DNA of 64,000 nucleotides, from contig JAOPTR010000016.1 of the NCBI GenBank assembly GCA_051531935.1, forward strand, positions 310,001 through 374,000, written 5' to 3'. A program made the position numbers and the translations under genes. Source of the stretch: OCS116 sp051531935 (lineage in GTDB: Bacteria > Pseudomonadota > Alphaproteobacteria > Rhizobiales > OSC116). Positions 8,588 to 17,167 of the stretch are shown here, one piece after another (position 1 is the first letter of the stretch; each line of letters begins with the position of its first letter). The notes beneath the pieces were generated by a model. That model saw nothing but the letters and a program-made list of their open reading frames with translations, had not been told where the DNA came from and did not search any database.

Positions 8588-9868
8588 ATGACTCAAGATA
8601 TTACTAAAATTCACAGCCGTATTGATGGCCTTAAAGATGATCTTATTGATTTAACCGTTGAGCTTGTGCGCATTCCAACCACCAACCCACCCGGTGAAAA
8701 TTATACCGAATGTGCCGAATATGTTGGTAATTGGCTTAAAAAACGTGGTTTTGAAATCGAATATGTTAGGGGAATTGACACCCCTGGAGATAGCGATAAA
8801 TTTCCACGTACAAACATCATTGCACGGCTTGAAGGCAAAACAGCAGGTGAATGTGTGCATTTTAACTCGCATATTGACGTTGTGGAAGCTGGCGAAGGTT
8901 GGACGTTTGACCCCTTTGGTGGCGAAATAAAAGACGGTAAAATATACGGCCGTGGCACTTGTGATATGAAAGGTGGCTTGGCGACATCAATGATTGCAGT
9001 GGAAGCCTTTATTGCAGAATGCCCCGACTTTGCGGGTGCGATTGAGATTTCTGGCACCGTGGATGAAGAAACTGGTGGCTATGGTGGCGTGGCATATCTG
9101 GCTGAAAAAGGTTATTTTTCAAAACCACGTGTTGACCATGTGATTATTCCTGAACCGTTGAACAAAGACCGTATATGCCTAGGGCATAGAGGCGGATGGT
9201 GGGGCGAAATTGAAACCCACGGTCGCATTGCCCATGGTTCTATGCCATTTTTGGGAGACAGCGCCATATTGCACATGGGTGCGGTGATGGAAAAATTTAA
9301 TGTCGAATTATACCCATTGCTTAAAAGTAAACGCACGGACATGCCTGTGGTGCCAGATGGCGCTAAACAATCTACCATTAATATCAATTCAATTCATGGT
9401 GGCGAGGCTGAAGGTTTTGGCGGACTACCCGCCCCATGCGTTGCTGATAGCTGCCGCTTGATTTTTGATCGCCGGTTTCTGATTGAAGAAAGCATGGATG
9501 ATGTGAAGGGTGAAATTGTCACAATTCTTGATGATTTGGCGCAAAATAGAGATGGCTTTTCGTACAGTTTAAAAGACATAAACGAAATTTACCCCACCAT
9601 GACAAAGCGCGATGCGCCTGTGCCACAAGCACTAGCAGCGGGCATTGAGCAGGTGTTAAAAACACAGCCTGATTATGTGATCTCGCCAGGTTCTTATGAT
9701 CAAAAACACATTTCACGCCTTGGGCACATGCACAATTGCGTGGCTTATGGCCCGGGTATTTTAGACCTTGCTCATCAACCTGATGAATATATTGGTATTG
9801 ATGACATGCTGGATTCGGCAAAAATTATGGCTTCGGCTTTACACAAATTACTATCGAATGATAACTAA
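8588..9868 (+). CDS. M20 family metallopeptidase (ArgE/DapE-like deacylase)
   Basis: A 426-residue zinc-dependent amidohydrolase of the M20 family. Motifs in order: FNSHIDVV (first metal-binding His-Asp), WTFDPFGGEIKDGKIYGRGTCDMKGG (bridging Asp), and GTVDEETGGYG with the catalytic and metal Glu pair. A dimerisation domain (GRIAHGSMPF) follows, and the distal metal His region is near the C-terminus. It starts one base after the GntR stop. It removes acyl or aminoacyl groups from an amine; the match to acetylornithine deacetylase is generic. With the P1 hydrolase and peptide importer it suggests catabolism of an N-acylated compound or unusual peptide. Confidence 0.85.
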   Translation: MTQDITKIHSRIDGLKDDLIDLTVELVRIPTTNPPGENYTECAEYVGNWLKKRGFEIEYVRGIDTPGDSDKFPRTNIIARLEGKTAGECVHFNSHIDVVEAGEGWTFDPFGGEIKDGKIYGRGTCDMKGGLATSMIAVEAFIAECPDFAGAIEISGTVDEETGGYGGVAYLAEKGYFSKPRVDHVIIPEPLNKDRICLGHRGGWWGEIETHGRIAHGSMPFLGDSAILHMGAVMEKFNVELYPLLKSKRTDMPVVPDGAKQSTININSIHGGEAEGFGGLPAPCVADSCRLIFDRRFLIEESMDDVKGEIVTILDDLAQNRDGFSYSLKDINEIYPTMTKRDAPVPQALAAGIEQVLKTQPDYVISPGSYDQKHISRLGHMHNCVAYGPGILDLAHQPDEYIGIDDMLDSAKIMASALHKLLSNDN

Positions 9869-9880
9869 AGGGAGAGAGTA

Positions 9881-11371
9881 ATGAAGATATCTAAACTTGG
9901 ATTAAGAGCCGCAACGGCTGCTTTGGCGCTTATGGCGCTAACTGCGCCTGCATTGGCCGCCAAAAACAGCGTGACATTGGGAATGGTGTTAGAACCTACA
10001 CATTTGGACCCAACTGCGGGTGCTGCAGCGGCCATTGATGAAGTGGTATATGCCAACCTATTTGAAGGTTTAACAAGCATAGACAGCCAAGGCGCGGTGC
10101 AACCTGCCCTTGCTGAAAGCTGGACTGTTTCTGACGACGGCCTTACATATACATTTAAACTACATACTGGCGTGAAGTTTCATGATGGAACAGATTTTGA
10201 TGCCGATGATGTGGTGTTTAGCTTAGACCGTGCGCGTGGCGAAGATAGTGTGAATGCACAAAAAGCACTATTTAAAGCTATTGATAAAGTGGAGGCTATT
10301 GATGCTTCGACAGTTAAAATTACGCTTAGCCAAGCCAACGGCTCTATGCTGTTTAACCTAGGTTGGGGCGATGCTGTGATTGTGGCACCTGAAAGTGCTG
10401 ACAAAAACAAAAGCGACCCAGTGGGAACTGGCCCGTTTAAATTTGTAAAATGGGTAAAAGGTGACAGTATTGAATTGGTGAAATCTGATTCATATTGGGG
10501 TGATGCCAAAGTATTGGACAAAGCCACTTTTAAAATTATCTCAGATCCTGCGGCTGCTTTTAGCGCCATGATGGCGGGCGATGTTGATGGTTTCCCTAAT
10601 TTCCCTGCACCTGAAAATTTAGCTCAGTTCCGTGCCGACCCACGTTTTAGTGTGGTTGTAGGTTCTACAGAAGGCGAAACTATATTATCAATCAACAATA
10701 CCAAACCTCCATTTGATAATGTAAAAGTACGCCAAGCGGTTTCTTATGCGATTAATCGCCAGTCCATCATTGATGGCGCTATGTTTGGCAATGGTACACC
10801 CATTGGCTCTCATTTTGCACCACATCACCCTGCTTATGTAGATTTAACAGGCGCTTATGCGTATGACCCAGAAAAAGCCAAAGCATTATTGGCCGAAGCT
10901 GGCTTCCCAGATGGGTTTGATGCGGAAATTAAGCTTCCACCTCCATCTTATGCGCGTCGTGGTGGTGAGATTATTGCTGCTGACCTTAAAAAGGTAGGCA
11001 TTAACCTGAAAATCATTCCTGTAGAATGGGGCCCATGGGTTAAAGATGTTTTCACAGAAACCAATTATGATTTGACAATTGTTTCGCATACAGAACCGCA
11101 AGATATTAGTATTTATGCGCGTGAAAAATATTATTTCAATTATAAAAGTGATGCCTTTAACGGTGTGATGGATGAGTTGAATAAAACCACAGAAACACAA
11201 GCACGTTATAAATTGCTTGGCCAAGCGCAGCAGATTTTATCTGATGATGCTGTGAACGGCTTTTTATTCCAACTTGCCAAAACAGGCGTTTGGAATGCCA
11301 AGTTAAACGGTTTGTGGGAAAATTCACCTGTGCAAGCTAATGACCTCACTGGTGTTTCTTGGTCTGAATAG
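9881..11371 (+). CDS. oligopeptide-type ABC transporter substrate-binding protein (SBP_bac_5)
   Basis: A 496-residue periplasmic binding protein of the DppA/OppA family. It has a Sec signal peptide (residues 1-26, ending APALAAKNS), the domain start VTLGMVLEPTHLDPT, and the family motif YTFKLHTGVKFHDGTDFDADDVVFS near residues 86-114. GGGAGAGAG directly upstream is the ribosome site. It delivers a peptide, amide or glycoside to the two permeases that follow. Substrate class within SBP_bac_5 cannot be read from sequence. Confidence 0.9.
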   Translation: MKISKLGLRAATAALALMALTAPALAAKNSVTLGMVLEPTHLDPTAGAAAAIDEVVYANLFEGLTSIDSQGAVQPALAESWTVSDDGLTYTFKLHTGVKFHDGTDFDADDVVFSLDRARGEDSVNAQKALFKAIDKVEAIDASTVKITLSQANGSMLFNLGWGDAVIVAPESADKNKSDPVGTGPFKFVKWVKGDSIELVKSDSYWGDAKVLDKATFKIISDPAAAFSAMMAGDVDGFPNFPAPENLAQFRADPRFSVVVGSTEGETILSINNTKPPFDNVKVRQAVSYAINRQSIIDGAMFGNGTPIGSHFAPHHPAYVDLTGAYAYDPEKAKALLAEAGFPDGFDAEIKLPPPSYARRGGEIIAADLKKVGINLKIIPVEWGPWVKDVFTETNYDLTIVSHTEPQDISIYAREKYYFNYKSDAFNGVMDELNKTTETQARYKLLGQAQQILSDDAVNGFLFQLAKTGVWNAKLNGLWENSPVQANDLTGVSWSE

Positions 11372-11394
11372 GTTTCACAATTTAACAATGAGAT

Positions 11395-11424
11395 GTTTGC
11401 GACTGCTCTAGGGTGGTCGCAAAC
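11395..11424 (+). terminator. stem-loop between binding-protein and permease genes
   Basis: GTTTGCGAC (11395-11403) pairs with GTCGCAAAC (11416-11424), and the stem can extend by three pairs inside. It is followed by CAATATTTAT rather than a clean T-run, so it is more likely an mRNA stabiliser or partial attenuator than a full terminator. It ends 8 bp before the permease ATG. Confidence 0.55.
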
Positions 11425-11432
11425 CAATATTT

Positions 11433-12392
11433 ATGACTAGTATTATATTTTTTTTGCGACGCATCGCTTTTTCATTTGTGACATTGATGGTCGCCAGTGT
11501 GGTTATTTTTGCCATCATTCAGGTTTTACCGGGTGATCCTGCGCAGCTGATTTTGGGCTTAAACGCGCAAGAAGATACTTTGGCGGCTTTGCGTGAGCAA
11601 ATGGGGCTAAACGCACCATTTTACAGCCGTTATTTTGACTGGGTTTCTGGTATTATGGTGGGTGACTTTGGCACTAGCTATACCTATTCTGTGCCCGTAT
11701 CCGAACTTATTTTAGAACGCCTTTGGATTAGCCTGCCGTTGGCGATTATGGCGCTGAGCCTATCGACCGTTATTGCCATACCTGCGGGTGTGATTGCTGC
11801 GTCTCGGCATAATAAATTACCAGATGTATCAATTATGGGTTTCACTCAACTGGGCATTGCTATACCCAATTTTTGGTTCGCCATGTTATTGGTTTTGGTA
11901 TTTGCCATTAAATTACAATGGATGCCTGCTGGTGGTTTTGCGGGATGGGAAAATGGAATTGGTGCAAGTATATTATCACTCACACTGCCCGCCATTGCCT
12001 TGGCTTTACCGCAGGCCTCTATATTAGCGCGTATTATGCGCTCGGCATTATTAGACGTATTGTCCGAAGATTATATGCGCACAGCCCGCGCTAAAGGGCT
12101 AACCAAACGAATGACATTATGGCGACATGGCGTGCGCAACGCGTTTATTCCTGTACTCACCATTTTGGGTTTGCAATTTTCATTTTTAATTGCAGGTACA
12201 ATTATTATAGAAAATATTTTTTACTTACCTGGCCTTGGTAGGCTTATTTTTCAGGCCATTGCACAGCGCGATTTAATTGTTTTGCAAGGGTTGGTATTGT
12301 TGTTAGTGGCTGCTGTTATTTTTATAAACCTATTGGTAGATGCGGCTTATGCCATGGTCGACCCACGCATTAAGAGGGCTTATCATGAGTGA
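11433..12392 (+). CDS. ABC transporter permease, DppB-like
   Basis: A 319-residue inner-membrane permease. It opens with the DppB signature (FFLRRIAFSFVTLMVASVVIFAIIQVLPGDPA) and carries the ABC-coupling loop near DYMRTARAKGLTKRMTLWRHGVRNAFIPV, then a C-terminal FYLPGLGRLIFQAI segment. No Shine-Dalgarno sequence is visible before the ATG; the strong hairpin at 11395-11424 occupies that place. It overlaps the next permease by 8 bp. It is one half of the membrane channel for the binding protein encoded upstream. Confidence 0.9.
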   Translation: MTSIIFFLRRIAFSFVTLMVASVVIFAIIQVLPGDPAQLILGLNAQEDTLAALREQMGLNAPFYSRYFDWVSGIMVGDFGTSYTYSVPVSELILERLWISLPLAIMALSLSTVIAIPAGVIAASRHNKLPDVSIMGFTQLGIAIPNFWFAMLLVLVFAIKLQWMPAGGFAGWENGIGASILSLTLPAIALALPQASILARIMRSALLDVLSEDYMRTARAKGLTKRMTLWRHGVRNAFIPVLTILGLQFSFLIAGTIIIENIFYLPGLGRLIFQAIAQRDLIVLQGLVLLLVAAVIFINLLVDAAYAMVDPRIKRAYHE

Positions 12393-13257
12393 ATTTAACT
12401 TCCAAGATGAGCGAGAAACTTGGGGCGACCTTGCCAAAAAGGCAATGAAAAACCGCAGTTTCGCACTAGGCGCTTTGATTACGGGCTTCGTATTATTAAT
12501 GGCATTATTGTCATTTCTCTGGACGCCATTTGACGTGACTGAATTAGACATTCCTAATAAATTGCATTGGCCAGACGCAATAAATTGGCTCGGTACCGAC
12601 CATTTTGGCCGTGATGTATTTTCTATGCTTATGGTTGGCGCACGAAATTCTATTGCCGTTGCCATTGTTGCGGTGAGCATCGGTATGGCGATTGGTGTGC
12701 CTTTGGGCGCAGCAGCAGCGGCAAGCCATGGATGGCTAAGCGATGTCATTATGCGCACTAATGATTTTATTTTTGCTTTTCCATCATTGCTTCTGGCTGT
12801 TTTATTTACCGCTATCTTTGGCCCGAGTGCTGTGAATGCCATGATTGCCATTGGGATATTTAACATCCCAGTATTTGCACGCTTGGCGCATGGTGGTTCA
12901 CTGGCTTTATGGCAACGAGAGTTTATTTTAAGCGCTCAAACATCTGGCAAAACAAGGGCGCGCATTACCATTGAACATATAATGCCAAATTTACTCAACA
13001 TTTTAATTGTTCAGGGCACCATTCAATTTTCATTGGGAATTTTAATTGAGGCTGGTTTGAGTTATCTCGGCCTTGGCACCCAACCACCTGATCCATCATG
13101 GGGCAAAATGTTATCTGAAGCCCAGACGATGATGTATTTTGCATCATATTTGGCGATATTCCCCGGGATTGCAATTGTATTTGCGGTTTTAGGTCTGAAC
13201 TTATTAGGTGATGGATTGCGTGATATTTTCGACCCTAAATTAAGACGGGGGCGCTAA
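12385..13257 (+). CDS. ABC transporter permease, DppC-like
   Basis: A 290-residue permease, partner of the DppB-like protein. Family signatures: NWLGTDHFGRDVFSMLMVGARNSI at the start of the membrane domain and the coupling loop region FILSAQTSGKTRARITIEHIMPN. The start at ATG 12385 is preferred over the open frame reaching to 12340, because AAGAGGG lies just upstream and the resulting N-terminus (MSEFNFQDERETW) is normal for DppC. It overlaps the upstream gene by 8 bp and is followed directly by the ATPase gene. Confidence 0.9.
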   Translation: MSEFNFQDERETWGDLAKKAMKNRSFALGALITGFVLLMALLSFLWTPFDVTELDIPNKLHWPDAINWLGTDHFGRDVFSMLMVGARNSIAVAIVAVSIGMAIGVPLGAAAAASHGWLSDVIMRTNDFIFAFPSLLLAVLFTAIFGPSAVNAMIAIGIFNIPVFARLAHGGSLALWQREFILSAQTSGKTRARITIEHIMPNLLNILIVQGTIQFSLGILIEAGLSYLGLGTQPPDPSWGKMLSEAQTMMYFASYLAIFPGIAIVFAVLGLNLLGDGLRDIFDPKLRRGR

Positions 13258-13258
13258 T

Positions 13259-14884
13259 ATGAGCTTACTTGAAATTAACAACCTGACTTTAAGCTTTGGT
13301 AACGCACGTATTTTACGTGACATTGATTTAACCATTGGTGCGGGCGAAGCTGTGGGCTTAGTTGGCGAATCTGGATCGGGAAAATCCATAACCAGTTTGG
13401 CAGCCATTGGGCTTCAACCTGATGCCGCGACCTTGACAGGCGAGATATTATTTGATGGTAAAAACCTTTTAAAGTTACCTGAAGATGAAATGTGCCGCAT
13501 ACGTGGCCGCGAAATTGCGATGATATTTCAGGAACCGATGACTGCGCTTAACCCCGTTAAAACCATTGGGCAACAAATTGCTGAAGGTTTGCGGTTTCAT
13601 TTGGGAATTTCACGTGGGTTGGCCGATGAAAAAGTTTTAAAATTACTCGATAGAGTTGGCTTACCACCTTCTAAATACTCGCCAAATAGATACCCGCATG
13701 AATTATCGGGTGGGCAACGACAGCGGGTGGTGATTGCCATTGCCATCGCAATGAACCCTAAATTGCTAATTGCCGATGAGCCGACAACCGCACTTGACGT
13801 GACCACGCAAGCTGTAATTCTGGATTTACTTAAAGAACTAGCAGCGGAGCATAACAGCGCATTATTGCTGATTACCCATGACTTGGCAGTTGTGGCGCAA
13901 ATGGTCGAACGCATTGCAGTGATGAAAGATGGTGAGATTGTCGAGCATGGCGAAACACTTGATTTCTTTCGTAACATGCAACATCCATATTCTAAAAAAT
14001 TATTGGCAGCATCTGCCGTTAAACCAAAACCTGCTCAAAAGCGTGACACATCTGCTGCACCCCTGATGCAAGTTAAAGACTTAACGCGAAAATATCGCCT
14101 GCCGCGCAAATCATTCTTTACGCCTCCGCGTTATTTAAAAGCGGTTAATGATGTGAATTTTGAAATTGGAGCGGGTGAAAGCGTTGGGTTAGTGGGCGAG
14201 TCTGGTTGCGGAAAATCGACCCTTGCACGCACATTATTAGCTTTAAACAAACCAAGCGAAGGCAGGGTTGAGTTTTTAGGCGAGAATCTATTTAATTTAT
14301 CGCGCGGTGAATTGCGTGAAAAACGCCGCAATATGCAGGTTGTATTTCAGGACCCCTATGGCAGTTTTAACCCACGGCATAAAGTGGGGCGCTTGGTATC
14401 GGAGCCTTTGCAATTATTTAAAGACATTAGCAAATTGCAGCGCAATGCAAAGATAGAAGAAGCCTTGGTAAATGTGGGGCTGTCGGCCGATGATGCTGAT
14501 AAATATCCGCATGAATTTTCGGGTGGGCAACGCCAACGTATTGCCATTGCACGGTCTATTATCACGCGGCCAAAGTTAATAGTGGCCGATGAACCTGTTT
14601 CGGCATTGGATGTTTCGATACGTGAACAGGTGTTGGATTTGTTGAATGATTTAGGTGCAAAGCAGGGATTGGCCTATTTATTTATATCGCACGATTTGCA
14701 TGTGGTACGCGCGGTGACGGATAAAGTATTGGTGATGCATCAAGGACAAATTGTTGAGCATGGCGCAACGTCCAATGTGTTTGAACAACCTCAGCATGAT
14801 TATACAAAACAATTATTGGCCGCGACGCCAAACCTAGAACAGACATTAGATAAGCTTGAAAAAGCAGAAATGGCAAATAGATGA
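13259..14884 (+). CDS. dual-domain oligopeptide ABC transporter ATPase (DppD-DppF fusion type)
   Basis: A 541-residue protein with two complete ABC ATPase domains. Domain 1 (about 1-255) has Walker A GESGSGKSIT, signature LSGGQRQR and Walker B LLIADEPTTALD. Domain 2 (about 265-535) has GESGCGKSTLA, FSGGQRQR and LIVADEPVSALD. Such fused GsiA/YejF-type ATPases energise DppBC-type permeases alone. Its stop overlaps the next gene's ATG (ATGA). Cytoplasmic, membrane-associated. Confidence 0.92.
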   Translation: MSLLEINNLTLSFGNARILRDIDLTIGAGEAVGLVGESGSGKSITSLAAIGLQPDAATLTGEILFDGKNLLKLPEDEMCRIRGREIAMIFQEPMTALNPVKTIGQQIAEGLRFHLGISRGLADEKVLKLLDRVGLPPSKYSPNRYPHELSGGQRQRVVIAIAIAMNPKLLIADEPTTALDVTTQAVILDLLKELAAEHNSALLLITHDLAVVAQMVERIAVMKDGEIVEHGETLDFFRNMQHPYSKKLLAASAVKPKPAQKRDTSAAPLMQVKDLTRKYRLPRKSFFTPPRYLKAVNDVNFEIGAGESVGLVGESGCGKSTLARTLLALNKPSEGRVEFLGENLFNLSRGELREKRRNMQVVFQDPYGSFNPRHKVGRLVSEPLQLFKDISKLQRNAKIEEALVNVGLSADDADKYPHEFSGGQRQRIAIARSIITRPKLIVADEPVSALDVSIREQVLDLLNDLGAKQGLAYLFISHDLHVVRAVTDKVLVMHQGQIVEHGATSNVFEQPQHDYTKQLLAATPNLEQTLDKLEKAEMANR

Positions 14885-16332
14885 GTTTTTCATTTAATAG
14901 CAAGCAGGTGTTTATAAATGGTGCGTGGGGCGATTGCATGAGTGGCGAGTTGATTGATCTCATTAACCCATCTACAGGTGAAACTCTCGCGCAGATCGCG
15001 CGTGGTTCGGCCAAAGATATTGATAATGCAGTGCAAGCTGCACAAGCAGCATTGGATGGCGAATGGGGTAATATGACTGCCGTTGAACGCGGCCGTATTT
15101 TAACCAAAATGTCTAACATTACGCTTGAAAACATTGATGAGTTGACCAAGATGGAGGCCTTGGATGTTGGCAAACCAATAAGCCAAGCACGCGCAGATGT
15201 AATTGCAATGGCGCGCTATTTTGAATTTTACGCAGGCGCTTGTGATAAAATTCATGGGCAGAGTATTCCGTTTATGGATGGGTTTACGGTTTACACCTTA
15301 CGTGAACCACATGGAGTGACAGGGCATATTATCCCTTGGAATTACCCGATGCAAATTTTAGGCCGTAGTGTTGGCGCCGCATTGGCAATGGGCAATGCAG
15401 CCGTATTAAAACCTGCCGAAGAGGCTTGTCTTACCGCATTAGCACTTGGTGAAATTGCACTGCAAGCTGGGTTGCCAAAAGGGGCTTTAAACATTGTACC
15501 CGGCATTGGTACTGAAGCAGGCGCAGCACTAACAGCACATAATGGCGTAAACCACATTAGCTTCACTGGCTCTAATGCCGTGGGCAGTATGGTGCAAAAA
15601 GCAGGCGCGGAACATGTAGTGCCTGTAACATTAGAATTGGGCGGGAAATCGCCACAAATTGTATTTGACGATGCAAATTTGGACGATGCGCTGCCATTTT
15701 TGGTAAATGGTGGCATTCAAAATGCAGGGCAAACTTGTTCGGCATCGTCTCGTATTTTGGTGCAACGCGGGGTTTATGACCAAGTGGTAGCGGGCATGAT
15801 TGCTGGCTATAAAAAACTAAAAGTTGGCAATGCTTTGGATGACCTAAACCTTGGCCCCATGATTAGCAAACGCCAACAAGAAATTGTTCAAAGCTATTTG
15901 GACATCGCTAAAACTGATAATTTGCAGATGCTCGCACAAGGTCAATTGGCCGATAATGTGCCAGAGAATGGAGCGTATGTTTTGCCAACATTGTTTGGCA
16001 ATGTTTCACCGACCCATCGCTTAGCGCAAGAAGAAATATTTGGCCCAGTGCAAGTGGTTATACCATTTGATGATGAAGCTGAAGCGCTTGAAATTGCCAA
16101 CAATACAAATTTTGGTTTGGTGGCAGGTGTATGGACTGAGAATGGCGGCAGGCAAATGCGCATGGCTAAAAAGTTAAAAGTAGGCCAAGTTTTTATTAAT
16201 AATTATGGTGCAGGTGGTGGTGTTGAATTGCCATTTGGTGGTGTTAAAGGTTCTGGCCATGGCCGCGAAAAAGGTTTTGAAGCCTTATATGGTTTTTCAG
16301 TGACTAAAACAGTCGCTATAAAACATGGCTAA
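14881..16332 (+). CDS. NAD(P)-dependent aldehyde dehydrogenase
   Basis: A 483-residue aldehyde dehydrogenase of usual length. Motifs: PWNYPMQILGRSVGAALAMGN (cofactor region), FTGSNAVG, the catalytic Glu in LELGGKSPQ, the catalytic Cys in NAGQTCSASSR, and EEIFGPV. Translationally coupled to the ATPase gene. It probably oxidises an aldehyde released in catabolism of the imported compound. A role as 2-oxoglutarate semialdehyde dehydrogenase for the uronate pathway at 40-45 kb cannot be excluded, but its operon argues against it. Confidence 0.88.
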   Translation: MSFSFNSKQVFINGAWGDCMSGELIDLINPSTGETLAQIARGSAKDIDNAVQAAQAALDGEWGNMTAVERGRILTKMSNITLENIDELTKMEALDVGKPISQARADVIAMARYFEFYAGACDKIHGQSIPFMDGFTVYTLREPHGVTGHIIPWNYPMQILGRSVGAALAMGNAAVLKPAEEACLTALALGEIALQAGLPKGALNIVPGIGTEAGAALTAHNGVNHISFTGSNAVGSMVQKAGAEHVVPVTLELGGKSPQIVFDDANLDDALPFLVNGGIQNAGQTCSASSRILVQRGVYDQVVAGMIAGYKKLKVGNALDDLNLGPMISKRQQEIVQSYLDIAKTDNLQMLAQGQLADNVPENGAYVLPTLFGNVSPTHRLAQEEIFGPVQVVIPFDDEAEALEIANNTNFGLVAGVWTENGGRQMRMAKKLKVGQVFINNYGAGGGVELPFGGVKGSGHGREKGFEALYGFSVTKTVAIKHG

Positions 16333-16350
16333 TATAAAGAGGGAATGAAT

Positions 16351-17097
16351 ATGCGATTAGACGGAAAAATAGCCATCGTAACGGGTGGTGGTTCGGGTTT
16401 TGGCGAAGGTATTGTGCGCAAATTTGCTGCCGAAGGTGCCAAAGTGGTGGTGGCAGATATTCATGCTGAAAATGGAATGTCGGTTGCCAATTCACTAGGT
16501 GATAATGGCTTTTTTATTGCAGCTGATGTTGCTAAAGATGCTGATATGAAAGCTTTAATTGAAGGCACAATAAAGCATTTTGGTGGGTTGGATATTGTGG
16601 TGAATAATGCAGGCATGGGGCATGTACCGAAACCGCTTGAAGATGTGAATGAGGACTTGTTTGACAAGCTTATAAACGTCAATATTAAATCTGTTTTTTT
16701 GGCAGCGCGTTATGCCGTGCCGCATTTTAAAGCGCAAAAATCGGGCGTATTTTTAAACGTTGCTTCAACAGGTGGAGTTAGCCCAAGGCCAAACCTAACT
16801 TGGTACAACATGACCAAAGGTGCTGTGATAACCGCGACCCGCGGGATAGCGGTAGAGCTTGCGCCCTTTGGCATTCGGGCAAATGCCATCAACCCTGTAG
16901 CGGGTGAAACACCATTACTTAAGACATTTATGGGTGAAGATACGCCCGAAATCCGTGCGAAATTCTTAAGCACTATACCTATTGGGCGTTTTTCTACCCC
17001 TGAAGACATGGGTAATGCAGCCTGTTATTTGTGCTCTGACGAAGCGTCAATGGTAACTGGTGTGGCAATGGAAGTTGATGGCGGACGTTGCATTTAG
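16351..17097 (+). CDS. short-chain dehydrogenase/reductase (SDR)
   Basis: A 248-residue classical SDR: TGGGSGFGEG nucleotide motif, NNAGMG, catalytic Ser in NVASTGG, YNMTK as YxxxK, and C-terminal EVDGGRCI. ATG 16351 is favoured because AAGAGGG ends at 16343, 7 nt before it; the in-frame ATG at 16345 would sit almost on top of that ribosome site. It is the last gene of the GntR-M20-ABC operon and is followed by a strong terminator. With the aldehyde dehydrogenase it suggests a hydroxyl-to-carboxyl oxidation in the pathway. Confidence 0.87.
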   Translation: MRLDGKIAIVTGGGSGFGEGIVRKFAAEGAKVVVADIHAENGMSVANSLGDNGFFIAADVAKDADMKALIEGTIKHFGGLDIVVNNAGMGHVPKPLEDVNEDLFDKLINVNIKSVFLAARYAVPHFKAQKSGVFLNVASTGGVSPRPNLTWYNMTKGAVITATRGIAVELAPFGIRANAINPVAGETPLLKTFMGEDTPEIRAKFLSTIPIGRFSTPEDMGNAACYLCSDEASMVTGVAMEVDGGRCI

Positions 17098-17123
17098 CAT
17101 ACCTACCAAACGATAAATAATTT

Positions 17124-17163
17124 CGCTGCCTATGCTATTTACAACATAGGCAGCGTGCTTTTA
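17124..17163 (+). terminator. rho-independent terminator of the GntR-SDR operon
   Basis: An 11-bp perfect stem (17124-17134 with 17145-17155), 10-nt loop, then GCTTTTAATT. It separates the plus-strand operon from the convergent rhamnosidase gene. Confidence 0.85.
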
Positions 17164-17167
17164 ATTA

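Noticed and set aside
17124..17163. The 11-bp inverted repeat as an operator for the rhamnosidase operon
   Set aside because: It lies at the 3' ends of two convergent genes and is followed by T-rich sequence, so a terminator explains it.
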